Source: Planctomycetota bacterium (GTDB taxonomy: Bacteria; Planctomycetota; Planctomycetia; Pirellulales; Pirellulaceae). Taken from it: 15,349 nt of DNA. Under the pieces are notes generated by a model. That model was not told the DNA's origin and did no database searches. It worked only from the letters and a program-made list of their open reading frames with translations. The stretch spans positions 1 to 15,349 of the forward strand of contig JAPLNJ010000603.1 in assembly GCA_026692885.1 (NCBI GenBank), written 5' to 3'. This document shows, piece after piece, positions 6,839-15,109 of this stretch. Position 1 is the stretch's first letter, and each line of letters opens with the position of its first letter. The position numbers and the translations under genes are program-made.

Positions 6839-9820
6839 ATGCACGCACATTCGACGCAGCACCCACGAAACACGGCGCTACTCCTCGTCGCGGCCGTCCT
6901 GGCCATCGGCAACACGGCGCAGGCTCAGTCGCAGTTCGTCTTGGCGGCCAATATGAAGGTCCTGCGTTGCGAGATGCCCAACACGACGTATCGCTTCGCC
7001 GGCAGCAACGCCCCCGGCCAGTTGTTCTTGCCCGGCGAACCGGTCGACATCAAACTCGTATTGACCAAGGGCCAGGACCAGGGCGAGGTCAAGGACTTCG
7101 CCATCGAGATCCAGGAGATCACCACGCGCGACCCCGAAGCCCGGATCAAGGAGGCGTTCACCGACACCGGCGGGAACGCTCCGCTGGTCGCCTTGGAGGG
7201 CCAGCCGATCACGCACACGATCCCGGTCCGCTTCGGCGACCAGCTGGAGACGACCGTGGAGGTCAAGGGCCTGCCCGTGCCGGCCCGCTTCGGCACCTAC
7301 GCGTTGGTGCTGACGCGCGGCCCCAAGCGGCAGTTCCTCGCGTCGCTCTGCCGCGTGCCCAAGCCGCGCGAAGATGGCCGCATCGACAATGTGCCGATCC
7401 TGGGCGAGGGTCAGATGCTGGGCCCGGCGGAAATGCTGGAAACCCGCGCCCAGCAGTTCTACCGCATGGGCGTCCGCGGTTGGCGGTCCGAATTGGGTTG
7501 GCGTGAATCGGCGGACGGGAAACGCGACTGGGACTCCTACGACCGGCTCTTCGCTGCCGCCGAGAAGGCCCACTGCCAGATCATGGTCACGCTGGGCGGG
7601 CATTCCGGCTGGCTCTGGACGTTCGGCGAGCCGACACCGGCGGCCGGCTGGAAGCCGGGCAGCTTCGGCTACGGGGGCACCGGCGACTGGGTCTGCAAGC
7701 CCGAACTGTACGAGCGCTACGGTAAGTGGATCACGGACTTCTGCCAGCGCTATTGGAAGAACGGCCAGGGGGCTCTGTGGGGTCTGGAGAACTACAACGA
7801 GCCCTGGGAGGGCGGCGGCATCAGCGGCTGGGCGCGAGACACGCTCCAATACCGCGCGATCCAGAAGCTGATCGCCACCAGCGCCCGCAAGGTATCGCCG
7901 GACATCAAGATCCTGGCGGCGTCCTCGGTCATGAACACCGAGGACAAGCTGTTCAGCGACGGCTCGAGGGAGTTCGACCAGTACATCGACATCTTCACCG
8001 ACCACTACGTCGTCCCGCCGATGTGCTACGGGCCCCTGGTGGCCAAGGCACACGGCAAGGAGTCGATGGAGACCGAGACGTGGTTCGTCAACGCCGAGTA
8101 CCTGCTGCCACAGGGCGTGGCACAGTTCATGGCCTGCGGCCAGCAGCGGCTTTCGCCCTGGCACCCGCGCGTGCTGTTCGACGCCTTGCCGGGTAACAAG
8201 GATCAGTACTTCATTCCTTCGCCGGTCGTGGCGGCGACGGCGGCTCTGAATTATTTCCTCACCGGCAAGAAGTTCGAGAAGATCGTGTTCAAGAATCACC
8301 TGCCGTGGGTCTTCCAGTACGGCAAAGACGACGATCGCAGTGCGCTGCTGATCGTCTTTGGGCAGTTGATTCCGATCGCCGGCACCGATCCTAAGGACCG
8401 GCTGTGGTGTCAGGTGGACGGCGCGGCGGGCGGGAAGATGACAATTGACAACGCCGACGGGCTGTTGCAGTTCTACGATCTGGCCGGTAATCCCCTGTAT
8501 GAGGGCCAGAAGAGCGTTGAGTTGCCGATGACGATCTTCCCCACGTACATCACCTGCCGACAAGGCGCGGCCACTGCGGCCAAGCGGCTAGCGGCGGCCA
8601 AAATCGAGGGCAAGCGGCCGGTCGAGATCCTGCCTCGCGATTTCACGGAACGGGTTGCCAAGGGCGCGGTGCTGTCCGTCGAGTTGCACAATTGCCTGAA
8701 CCAGGCTGTCAGCGGCCAACTCGCCGTGCAGCCGCCGCAGGGCTTGCAGCTGAAGCAGGACGCGCAGCCGGTGAAGCTGGAAGCGGGCGAGCGCAAGGCG
8801 TTCCCGTTCGAATTGGCCCAGGCGACGGCCAGCACCACCAACGCCTACCCGTTCGCCTTCCGATTCACCAGCGACGCGAGCAGCGCCGAATACAAGGAAA
8901 CACTGAACGCCACGATCATCCCCAAGCGCACGATCCAGGTGGACGGCAATCTGGACGACTGGAAGGACATTCCGGGTGTGACGGTCGTGGCCAAGGCCCA
9001 GAAGGCCGAGGTCACGGAACTGTTACGCCGGCCGTGGCTGCAGATCAAGGACGCGGAGCCGCAGGGCAACTTCGCCCAGTTCAAGCTGGCGTGGGACGAG
9101 CACTACCTGTACGTGGCCGCGCTGGTCAACGATCCGACGCCGCAGGAGCAGGGCCTGGCTCCGATGGCCGGACGAAACGAGGATCTGTACTTCCACACCA
9201 AGGCTTCGGACCAGCACTCGCCGTACAAGGAATTCCTGGCCAAACGGCCAGGTCGGAGTTTTGCCGAGGTGCCGTACGTCTGGCGCTACAATCCGGAGGG
9301 TCCGGACAACGCGTCGCTGCCGACGGTTCCCTTCCGTCGCGACCGGCTGCACATCGCCTTAGACGTAGCCGATGACTGGCACGATCTGACGTCCACCACG
9401 GACCGCATCCCCTGCGGGTTCCACGCCGTGCCGGATACGGACTACGAGTATGCCGCGTACCTGACCTCAGGCGGCAGCGAGCTGTGGCGTTACCTGGCAC
9501 CCGGCGTGCCGCGCGTCCATGACTGGCCGCGCCAGCCGAAGGCGAGGACGGCGACCGGCCCGGTCTCAGGCTCCAAGCACGTGGTCCGACGCGAGGGCAC
9601 GACGTACGTGTATGAGCTGGCCATTCCCAAGGAGGAGCTGGCCCAGTTGAAACTGGCCGCGGGCACCACACTGGGCGTGATGCTGCGGGCGGGCAACAAC
9701 AGCGGCCCGCATGTGGATTTCGGGGCCGATAAGGCCGTGACCAAGAGGAATGGCCTGACGCTGCACCCCTACTGGGAACGCGCCAGCAACTGCGGCGTGC
9801 GGTGGAAACTGATCGAGTAG
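6839..9820 (+). CDS. Secreted clan GH-A-like glycoside hydrolase with CBM9-like domain
   Basis: The protein has 993 residues. A Sec signal peptide covers residues 1-29 (hydrophobic TALLLVAAVLAIG, ending TAQA). Residues 35-195 form an N-terminal beta domain. Residues 196-480 look like a TIM barrel: GVRGWRSELGW near its start and LENYNEPW at 316-323, where N320-E321-P322 fits the acid/base motif of clan GH-A enzymes. ETETWF at 411-416 is a candidate nucleophile site (E413 or E411). After a beta domain and an Ig-like part (600-690), residues 695-993 resemble a CBM9/DOMON-type carbohydrate-binding domain (IQVDGNLDDWKDIP, FKLAWDEHYLYVAALVND, ending CGVRWKLIE). It probably acts on a polysaccharide outside the cytoplasm; the substrate and exact GH family (GH5, GH39 or unassigned) cannot be told. 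AAAGGA lies 9 bases before the ATG. It converges on the next hydrolase gene. Confidence 0.85.
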   Translation: MHAHSTQHPRNTALLLVAAVLAIGNTAQAQSQFVLAANMKVLRCEMPNTTYRFAGSNAPGQLFLPGEPVDIKLVLTKGQDQGEVKDFAIEIQEITTRDPEARIKEAFTDTGGNAPLVALEGQPITHTIPVRFGDQLETTVEVKGLPVPARFGTYALVLTRGPKRQFLASLCRVPKPREDGRIDNVPILGEGQMLGPAEMLETRAQQFYRMGVRGWRSELGWRESADGKRDWDSYDRLFAAAEKAHCQIMVTLGGHSGWLWTFGEPTPAAGWKPGSFGYGGTGDWVCKPELYERYGKWITDFCQRYWKNGQGALWGLENYNEPWEGGGISGWARDTLQYRAIQKLIATSARKVSPDIKILAASSVMNTEDKLFSDGSREFDQYIDIFTDHYVVPPMCYGPLVAKAHGKESMETETWFVNAEYLLPQGVAQFMACGQQRLSPWHPRVLFDALPGNKDQYFIPSPVVAATAALNYFLTGKKFEKIVFKNHLPWVFQYGKDDDRSALLIVFGQLIPIAGTDPKDRLWCQVDGAAGGKMTIDNADGLLQFYDLAGNPLYEGQKSVELPMTIFPTYITCRQGAATAAKRLAAAKIEGKRPVEILPRDFTERVAKGAVLSVELHNCLNQAVSGQLAVQPPQGLQLKQDAQPVKLEAGERKAFPFELAQATASTTNAYPFAFRFTSDASSAEYKETLNATIIPKRTIQVDGNLDDWKDIPGVTVVAKAQKAEVTELLRRPWLQIKDAEPQGNFAQFKLAWDEHYLYVAALVNDPTPQEQGLAPMAGRNEDLYFHTKASDQHSPYKEFLAKRPGRSFAEVPYVWRYNPEGPDNASLPTVPFRRDRLHIALDVADDWHDLTSTTDRIPCGFHAVPDTDYEYAAYLTSGGSELWRYLAPGVPRVHDWPRQPKARTATGPVSGSKHVVRREGTTYVYELAIPKEELAQLKLAAGTTLGVMLRAGNNSGPHVDFGADKAVTKRNGLTLHPYWERASNCGVRWKLIE

Positions 9821-9994
9821 TTGCGTGTTGGGGATCCGGTCAATGCCTTGGGCGAGCGGCAATGGGTGGTGCGTCTGATCAACCACTGCACGGGCATGAA
9901 CTACGCACACCGGATCCTCTGGTATCGACTTGACGATTCGCAGATCGCAGCGCCGCGCCTGCCCGTGACGGTCGCGGGCCCGACGGCGAAGTAA
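9821..9994 (+). pseudogene. In-frame coding remnant after the hydrolase stop codon
   Basis: Directly after the TAG at 9818-9820, and in the same frame, 57 sense codons run to a TAA at 9992-9994. They read like real protein: DPVNALGERQWVVRLINHC, TGMNYAHRILWYRLDD, then a Pro/Ala-rich tail. The hydrolase ends naturally at CGVRWKLIE, so this looks like the C-terminal scrap of another deleted gene, in frame by chance, not a lost extension. The TAA overlaps the start of the hairpin element at 9994, so the original end may have been cut by that insertion. I do not recognise the source family. Confidence 0.5.
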
Positions 9995-10120
9995 GTGGCT
10001 GTAAAGAAATAACCTGGCAGATCGGTGGTAGGACGGATTGGCACTTCGGCCCGATGCTTCGGGCCGAAGTGCCAATCCGTCCTACGGTCAAACTGCAGAC
10101 TTGTTCTTTTCCAGCCACTA
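9994..10120. mobile_element. Short palindromic MITE/REP-like element
   Basis: The centre is a perfect hairpin: arms 10028-10054 and 10059-10085 (27 bases each, loop TGCT), starting GTAGGACGGATTGGCACTTC. It is framed by imperfect inverted ends, AGTGGCTGTAAAGAA at 9994-10008 and TTCTTTTCCAGCCACT at 10105-10120, so a unit of about 127 bases is delimited. It has no coding capacity. Lying between two convergent genes, the hairpin may also end transcripts from both sides, though there is no T-run at the stem base. Confidence 0.7.
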
Positions 10121-10266
10121 GCGGCAGTGCGAAGGAGAGAACACCGGCTGCATTTGTTTCGGGTTCCGAACCAGCGGTCTCGCTTCCATTGCCGCATTCG
10201 TTGCCTCGGTGACCGTGGCCGCGACGGGAGCACGAACCAAGATTGCCGAGACGTTGACGCAGTGAC
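10121..10266. other. Short intergenic spacer
   Basis: Nothing recognisable is seen between the hairpin element and the stop codon of the leftward hydrolase gene at 10267. No frame here has family-like features. Confidence 0.4.
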
Positions 10267-13176
10267 CTAGCGGAATCGCACCTCGTAGTAGGCCGCCTTG
10301 TTCCGCCCATCCAACGGAATGACGATGTGGCCGCTTTCCACTGTCGCCGTTACGTCGGCTGTCCGATATCCATACGGTGACAGCGCGGTCACGGTGCAGG
10401 GGCCGCTACGGGCCAGACGCACTGTCCCGCGCACGCCTTCCAACAATACGGGCGGCTTGCCGATGGCAAGGAGACGCTGGCCCCCGCGGCTGTAGGCCAT
10501 GTCCGTGTTACGTGAGCGACCGACCGCCGTGATGAGAATCTGCTTACTCTCCTTCAGCGGCTGGCCGTCCCAGCTGGTCACCAGGATCGAGGCGCAGCGG
10601 TTGGTGGTGCGGATCTGGCAATCCGCCAGCTGCACCGCGTCCGACAGAAATCCCACGGCCGCCTGCATCCGCGGCGTGTCGGCCGTGACATAGCCCCGGC
10701 CGTAGTTCCAATACAATTCGCCGGTGACCGAACGGATCTCCTGCTTCTGCAGGTCCAGGTACTTGTGGAGATCGATCGAGAAATCCGGCTCGTCGGCTGG
10801 CGTGAAACGGACGCCGGTCTTGCCCACCGCCGCGGCATAGTAGCTTGCCAGACTCCGCGCGTTGACGCCTTGCTCAGACGACATCTCGTACGGCCCAGAG
10901 ATGTCGACCTTGATGGCTACATCTTTCAGCGGCTGCGCGCTGAAGACTTTTTCCTCGGACACGTTTCGCGCGAAGACGAGGTCAGCCTCGCGCACGTCGC
11001 CGCGGCGGATGGCCTGGGCCAGGGCGGGGTACTGGCAGAGCGTCGAGGGCTCATTGACCGGCCACATCCACTTGAGAAACCGCGTGAAGCCGCCGCCTTC
11101 CAGGGCGAAATGGATCGGCACTTCCCAGCCGTTCAGGCACTGACCATAGAACGTCATCAGCGGCGGGGCCTCCAGACGCCACTGGTTGGGCAGCACGTTG
11201 GCCCATTCAGAGACGCCGTACGGCAGGCCGAGCACGCGTTCCATGCCGAGCTTAAGCAGGTGCTTGGGCTCGGTCAGCGCGGCCTCGTGGTTGAACGTCT
11301 GTCCCGAAAGGATCTGCCAGCCGCCGGGGCCTCCGCCGTAGTAGTGGTGGCGATCGATGTAATCCATACCGGGCACGTTCGAGTACAGTTCTGGATAGAA
11401 CCCCGCGCCGACACCGAACCAGCCGGTCCCGCAGATCGGCTGGCGCACACCGGCCGCGCGGAGGGCGTCTCTTGTCTTTTGGAAGTACTGGTTGTTCAGC
11501 GTAAAGTAGAACTTCAGTTGATCGCTGGCGCGGGCTCTGCTCTCCGGCTTCACCTTGTTCAGTTCCCAGATCAGGAGCCGCTTGACGGTGGCCGCGGACA
11601 GTCGTTCATCGTCCTTCAGATCGGATCCCCAGGCGGCGGCCAATTTTTCCAGCGAGCCATATTTCTTCAGCAGCCAGTCGGCCCAGAGTCGGTCCAGTTC
11701 TTTGGCGTAGTGGGGCGCGATGCCGTCGATTGTGTAGAAGAATACGCCGTCTTCGTTGGTCACTTCGATCTGAGCCACGGCCGGGTCTTCGCCCCAGGTC
11801 TTGTTGTCGCGATACGGATTGCGATGGGTCAGAATGCTCTTTTCCAGGGCGATGTTGGCCCGCATCACCTGCTCGTCGAAGAACGTGATGCCCACGGAAT
11901 CGAGCACGGGCTCGTCCTTGGGGTTTGGTTGCCGCTTGGCTTTCTCGTTCGCGTAGGCCACCGACTCGTCGAAAGCGTCTACGCCGTCGCCCTGCTTCAG
12001 CTTGCGGTACCAGAGCATGGTCGGACGGCTGTAGATACCGCGTTTGGCCAACTCGGCGACGAAGTAGTCGACCTGGTCCATGACCGTCGGGTTGAGGTGG
12101 GCGCTGTCCGTTTGGCTCCAATCCACGGCAGAGCCTGGCTCCGGGCCGGTCACGAGGTGCCCGATCCGCACCAGATTGAAGCCATACTTGGCCAGCCAGC
12201 GGGCCGTGTATTCGGATTCCTTCTTGTCACGCGGCGTGCCTTGCATCGTGGCCACCAGACGGACCGGCGAGCCGTCTTCGAACACCCAGCGGCCGCCCTT
12301 GGTCTTCAGGAAGCCGTGCTTGCCGGCCGGAACGTCTAGCTTTGCCGACTGGTCAATGGGCGTCGGTTGGAACGAGTCCTCGACCACCTCGACCGGAAAC
12401 CACTGCGACTTGTCCAACGTGTCGAGGTCGCTCTGGAGGTACTCGGGCGTGGGGATCGTTTGGGGATCGGGAAGTTGCACCGGGCGGGCCGAAGCCGTGA
12501 TCGCCGCCACCACCACGACCCCGTCGGCGTTGAGACTCTTCAGTTCGATTTCCTGGATGACCTTATCCGGCTGCGGGTTGTCCCAGCCGAAGCTGACCAG
12601 GCCCACGTCGTCGGTCTGCGCGTTGGGCACGTGGATCGCCGCGCGGTACTTCGGCCCGTGCGTCGGCCACCACCAGTTCATGATTTCTTCCTTGTCGCGG
12701 ATGGCGATCTCGGTGGCGCTGCCGTCGGCGTAGCGCACGAGATAGTTCGCCATGTGCCCGCCGGACCAGGCGGCAGCGTGCAGAAAGTACAGGCTGCGGG
12801 CTCGGCCACCGAATTTCGCCGTGGCCGAAAGCGGCCCGGCAGGAAACTTCTTCGAGCCCAGCGTCAGTACGGCCTTGTGCTCGTTGGTCGCCGGATCGAT
12901 CAGCTCGAAGGGCACGCCGAGCAGGTTCTGTTTTCCCACGGAGACATTGCGCAGATCGTTGTCGCCCTGGTCGGTCCAGCCACCCTTGCCGTCTCCCCAC
13001 ACCTCATCACGCCAGTCCATATTCACGATGGGCTTCAGGTCGATGGTTTGGAAGTCTGCGTCGGCAGCCAGGGCGGAGGCTGTTGGCGCGGACACGACCG
13101 GCAGCATGACGGCGAGCCATCCGATTACCGCCGTTCGCACGCGTCGAGAACTCTTGAAGGGTGTCAACCGTAGCAT
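10267..13176 (-). CDS. Secreted clan GH-A-like glycoside hydrolase
   Basis: From the chosen ATG at 13176 the protein has 969 residues; AGAGGAGA sits 8-9 bases before it, whereas the in-frame ATG at 13203 has no such site. Residues 1-38 form a signal peptide (SSRRVRTAVIGWLAVMLPVV, then ASALA). Residues 42-235 are a beta-sandwich, possibly carbohydrate-binding (GVPFELID, YFLHAAAW, EIELKSLNADG). Residues 290-720 look like a TIM barrel: RWVFEDGSPVRL and YGFNLVRIGH at its start, QIEVTNEDG with E475 as likely acid/base, and YGVSEWAN with E657 as likely nucleophile, both in the clan GH-A pattern. The last 230 residues are beta-rich. It resembles GH5/GH42-like proteins of planctomycetes, but the family and substrate are not certain. 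The upstream deacetylase-like gene is on the same strand, 434 bases away with a MITE-like element between them, so co-transcription is doubtful. Confidence 0.85.
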   Translation of the reverse strand: MLRLTPFKSSRRVRTAVIGWLAVMLPVVSAPTASALAADADFQTIDLKPIVNMDWRDEVWGDGKGGWTDQGDNDLRNVSVGKQNLLGVPFELIDPATNEHKAVLTLGSKKFPAGPLSATAKFGGRARSLYFLHAAAWSGGHMANYLVRYADGSATEIAIRDKEEIMNWWWPTHGPKYRAAIHVPNAQTDDVGLVSFGWDNPQPDKVIQEIELKSLNADGVVVVAAITASARPVQLPDPQTIPTPEYLQSDLDTLDKSQWFPVEVVEDSFQPTPIDQSAKLDVPAGKHGFLKTKGGRWVFEDGSPVRLVATMQGTPRDKKESEYTARWLAKYGFNLVRIGHLVTGPEPGSAVDWSQTDSAHLNPTVMDQVDYFVAELAKRGIYSRPTMLWYRKLKQGDGVDAFDESVAYANEKAKRQPNPKDEPVLDSVGITFFDEQVMRANIALEKSILTHRNPYRDNKTWGEDPAVAQIEVTNEDGVFFYTIDGIAPHYAKELDRLWADWLLKKYGSLEKLAAAWGSDLKDDERLSAATVKRLLIWELNKVKPESRARASDQLKFYFTLNNQYFQKTRDALRAAGVRQPICGTGWFGVGAGFYPELYSNVPGMDYIDRHHYYGGGPGGWQILSGQTFNHEAALTEPKHLLKLGMERVLGLPYGVSEWANVLPNQWRLEAPPLMTFYGQCLNGWEVPIHFALEGGGFTRFLKWMWPVNEPSTLCQYPALAQAIRRGDVREADLVFARNVSEEKVFSAQPLKDVAIKVDISGPYEMSSEQGVNARSLASYYAAAVGKTGVRFTPADEPDFSIDLHKYLDLQKQEIRSVTGELYWNYGRGYVTADTPRMQAAVGFLSDAVQLADCQIRTTNRCASILVTSWDGQPLKESKQILITAVGRSRNTDMAYSRGGQRLLAIGKPPVLLEGVRGTVRLARSGPCTVTALSPYGYRTADVTATVESGHIVIPLDGRNKAAYYEVRFR

Positions 13177-13184
13177 GACCTTGG

Positions 13185-13192
13185 TCTCCTCT
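13185..13192 (-). promoter_or_regulatory. Ribosome-binding site deciding the 13176 start
   Basis: Read leftward this is AGAGGAGA, with GGAG 9 bases before the ATG at 13176. The longer ATG at 13203 would overlap this site and add nine residues before the signal peptide, so the shorter start is preferred. Confidence 0.7.
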
Positions 13193-13288
13193 GGGCTCTG
13201 CATGGCAGGGGAAATCGTGCGTTTTCAGCTACCCTGCGAAATGCGACTCGCTCAGCCGCAGGCAGTATGTTCTTTGACCGTTCCCAAA

Positions 13289-13530
13289 CTAGCACCAAAC
13301 GGTTTTTTACGGTGCGAGTGGCAAGAATGAGGTTTAATGTTGTCGCCTGGACGGGGCTCGCCGCGAGGGCTCAGACGTACAGAATTCAAAATTGGCGGTT
13401 TGGCGACTTTGCCAAGTCAGTGTGGTTTGTCCGCCAATTTTGAATTCTGTACGTCTGAGCCCTGCCTGGGGCCCGGCACTGCGGAACCGTAAAATCTCAT
13501 ACTATTCATGCTCCTGTAGGCCGGAACAAG
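13289..13530. mobile_element. MITE-like element, copy 2 (right end decayed)
   Basis: The left end carries CTAGCACCAAACGG (13289-13302) and the inner block CAAGAATGAGGTTTAATG, as in the 5044-5294 element. The centre is a perfect 32-base-arm hairpin, 13367-13398 with 13431-13462, beginning GGGCTCAGACGTACAG; its arm shares TCAGACGTACAGA with copy 1 but then diverges to an ATTGGCGG end. The right side keeps the inner block as GAACCGTAAAATCTCATA near 13485-13501, but the outer CACCAAACG end is not recognisable, so the boundary is approximate. It separates the deacetylase-like gene from the hydrolase gene downstream. Confidence 0.65.
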
Positions 13531-13610
13531 CAACCGGAAGCACTGCCGGAGAAGGCGTCACCGTCTTTGCGGGGTTTGTCTTGGCGCAGCGCGGAGTAGG
13601 TAACCACCAG

Positions 13611-14798
13611 CTACACTCGTCCGCCGAGGAAACCCTCGTGAAGGAAGACGGGCTTGTAGCCGTGCTCCGTGACCCAGCGGATCGCCGTGTCGAGCCGTTG
13701 GGGATGGTCCGGAATGTAGTTTCGGTAGAATGGCCAGAAGTACTGTTCGTGAGTGAACAGGTCCATGATCTCGGCCGTGTTGGCATCCCGGGCCAACGGC
13801 TCCAGCGTGCCGACGATGCGGTCGTTGGGTACGCTGTTGCAAACGATGTCGACCCGGGAGAAAACAATCCCGCTCTCGAAGTCCTTCCAGGCATCATGCC
13901 GGTAGACATACTCCGAGCGTAAGGCGTCCCAACGGTAGTTGATGTCATAGACGCCAGGGCTGGTGGAGAAATAGCCGCTCAGCGCTCGCACACCTCGACT
14001 GAATAGCGGCTTGAAGGCCGTGTGACGGGTCATCGCGAAATGGATCACGGTGGGCGGAGCGTATACTTCCTCGCCCGCAAAACGATGGATCTCGGCCGCC
14101 ACGAGGTCCAGGTCGGCAATGAGCTTTTCCGGAGGGACGTCTTGGTAGGGTCGATCCGGCTTGTCGGCGTAGGCGTGGAAGGCCAGCTTCATCCAGTCAG
14201 CGTTGTCGCGCCACTGGCCCTTGTACCGGTCGGGAAACTGGGGCAGTTTGAAATCGTCGCCGGTCGTGTAATAGATGTTGACGGTGAACTTGACGCCGTA
14301 CTTCTGGTGCAGGTCGCGGAGCATCTTTAGATAGAAGCAGTCGAACAGCGAGGCGTAGTTCTTCTGGGCGATGTCACGCAGAAAGAAACTGTTGTCATCA
14401 ATCGAGAAGCGGTAACGCGGCTCGCTGTACCGGTCCCAGACGACGCGCACGCGGTCCTCGTGACGGCCGCCCCCGTTTTCGACTGCCGCGACCAGATCGG
14501 TTTCCATTTCGCGCAACATGACTTCGGCCTGAAAGCGGGTGCCTTCGCGTTGACAGGCGACGCCATTGACGGTCACTCGGTCGCCCAACGCGGCCTCGCC
14601 GGACACATGAATGGTCAGCCCGTCATTGGTCTGCTTGCCGTGACGGTGGTTCAACACGGCGCCGTGGACGGGTTCGATAATTTTCACCGGTGCGGACGCT
14701 TCCGCTGCCAGGATGGTCACTTCTTTCAAAACTCCGAGACTCCCGGTGGCTGCGGCCATCTGGAGGAAACTGCGCCGGTCGATTTCGCGTGGGCTCAT
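13611..14798 (-). CDS. Tat-exported polysaccharide-deacetylase-like protein
   Basis: The protein has 395 residues from the ATG at 14798, chosen because it opens with a Tat leader (MSPREIDRRSFLQMAAATGS) and AGGGAG lies 9 bases upstream; an in-frame ATG at 14858 adds 20 non-leader residues. Residues 36-122 form an Ig-like domain (VKIIEPVHGAVLN, VTVNGVACQREG). Residues 128-395 resemble the NodB/polysaccharide-deacetylase fold: FSIDD at 131-135 takes the place of the usual TFDD, FHAYAD at 207-212 the place of the H(S/T)xxH motif, and the end TEHGYKPVFLHEGF fits the final strand. The second metal-binding His appears replaced by D212, so metal use or activity may differ. It would act on exported carbohydrate alongside the neighbouring hydrolases. 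The deacetylase assignment rests on motifs only; a related inactive or divergent barrel is possible. Confidence 0.65.
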   Translation of the reverse strand: MSPREIDRRSFLQMAAATGSLGVLKEVTILAAEASAPVKIIEPVHGAVLNHRHGKQTNDGLTIHVSGEAALGDRVTVNGVACQREGTRFQAEVMLREMETDLVAAVENGGGRHEDRVRVVWDRYSEPRYRFSIDDNSFFLRDIAQKNYASLFDCFYLKMLRDLHQKYGVKFTVNIYYTTGDDFKLPQFPDRYKGQWRDNADWMKLAFHAYADKPDRPYQDVPPEKLIADLDLVAAEIHRFAGEEVYAPPTVIHFAMTRHTAFKPLFSRGVRALSGYFSTSPGVYDINYRWDALRSEYVYRHDAWKDFESGIVFSRVDIVCNSVPNDRIVGTLEPLARDANTAEIMDLFTHEQYFWPFYRNYIPDHPQRLDTAIRWVTEHGYKPVFLHEGFLGGRV

Positions 14799-14806
14799 GG
14801 CGACTC

Positions 14807-14813
14807 GCTCCCT
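14807..14813 (-). promoter_or_regulatory. Ribosome-binding site deciding the 14798 start
   Basis: Read leftward this is AGGGAGC, with GGGAG about 9 bases before the ATG at 14798. Together with the Tat leader that begins there, it favours this start over the ATG at 14858. Confidence 0.6.
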
Positions 14814-15051
14814 ATTTGATTCGCACTCGCGATGCTGGTTGCTCGGCCTTGCTCGCAAGGGTTGTCCGTCCGCTGGAATTGGATTCTATCACCGGTCACG
14901 GTTCCCGGACAACCGATCGATGCCATGTCGTATGACCGTCACCCGGCGATGGGCTGGCTGGAAGTCAGCTTGCGGAACGGGCACGCCGGGACATGGGTGT
15001 CGTCTAGTCGCCAAACTTGCATCCACCGGCACGGGGGGACTGCTGAAATAG

Positions 15052-15109
15052 TAGCACCAAACGGTTATTTGGGCGATTCGCGTAAAGAACGAGATTTTAT
15101 GGTTCTGTG
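15052..15109 (+). repeat. Solo terminus of the MITE-like element
   Basis: TAGCACCAAACGGTT is followed by GCGTAAAGAACGAGATTTTA and TGGTTC, matching the right end of the 5044-5294 element (reverse-complemented) in both its outer and inner blocks. No partner end or central hairpin follows before the window edge, so it is a solo or truncated end. Confidence 0.65.

Noticed and set aside
6878..8563. A 561-codon minus-strand open frame opposite the first hydrolase gene
   Set aside because: It has no domain features and lies entirely over a gene with clear signal peptide and catalytic motifs on the plus strand.
10765..12339. A 524-codon plus-strand open frame opposite the second hydrolase gene
   Set aside because: Antisense shadow; composition is repetitive and no family motif is visible.
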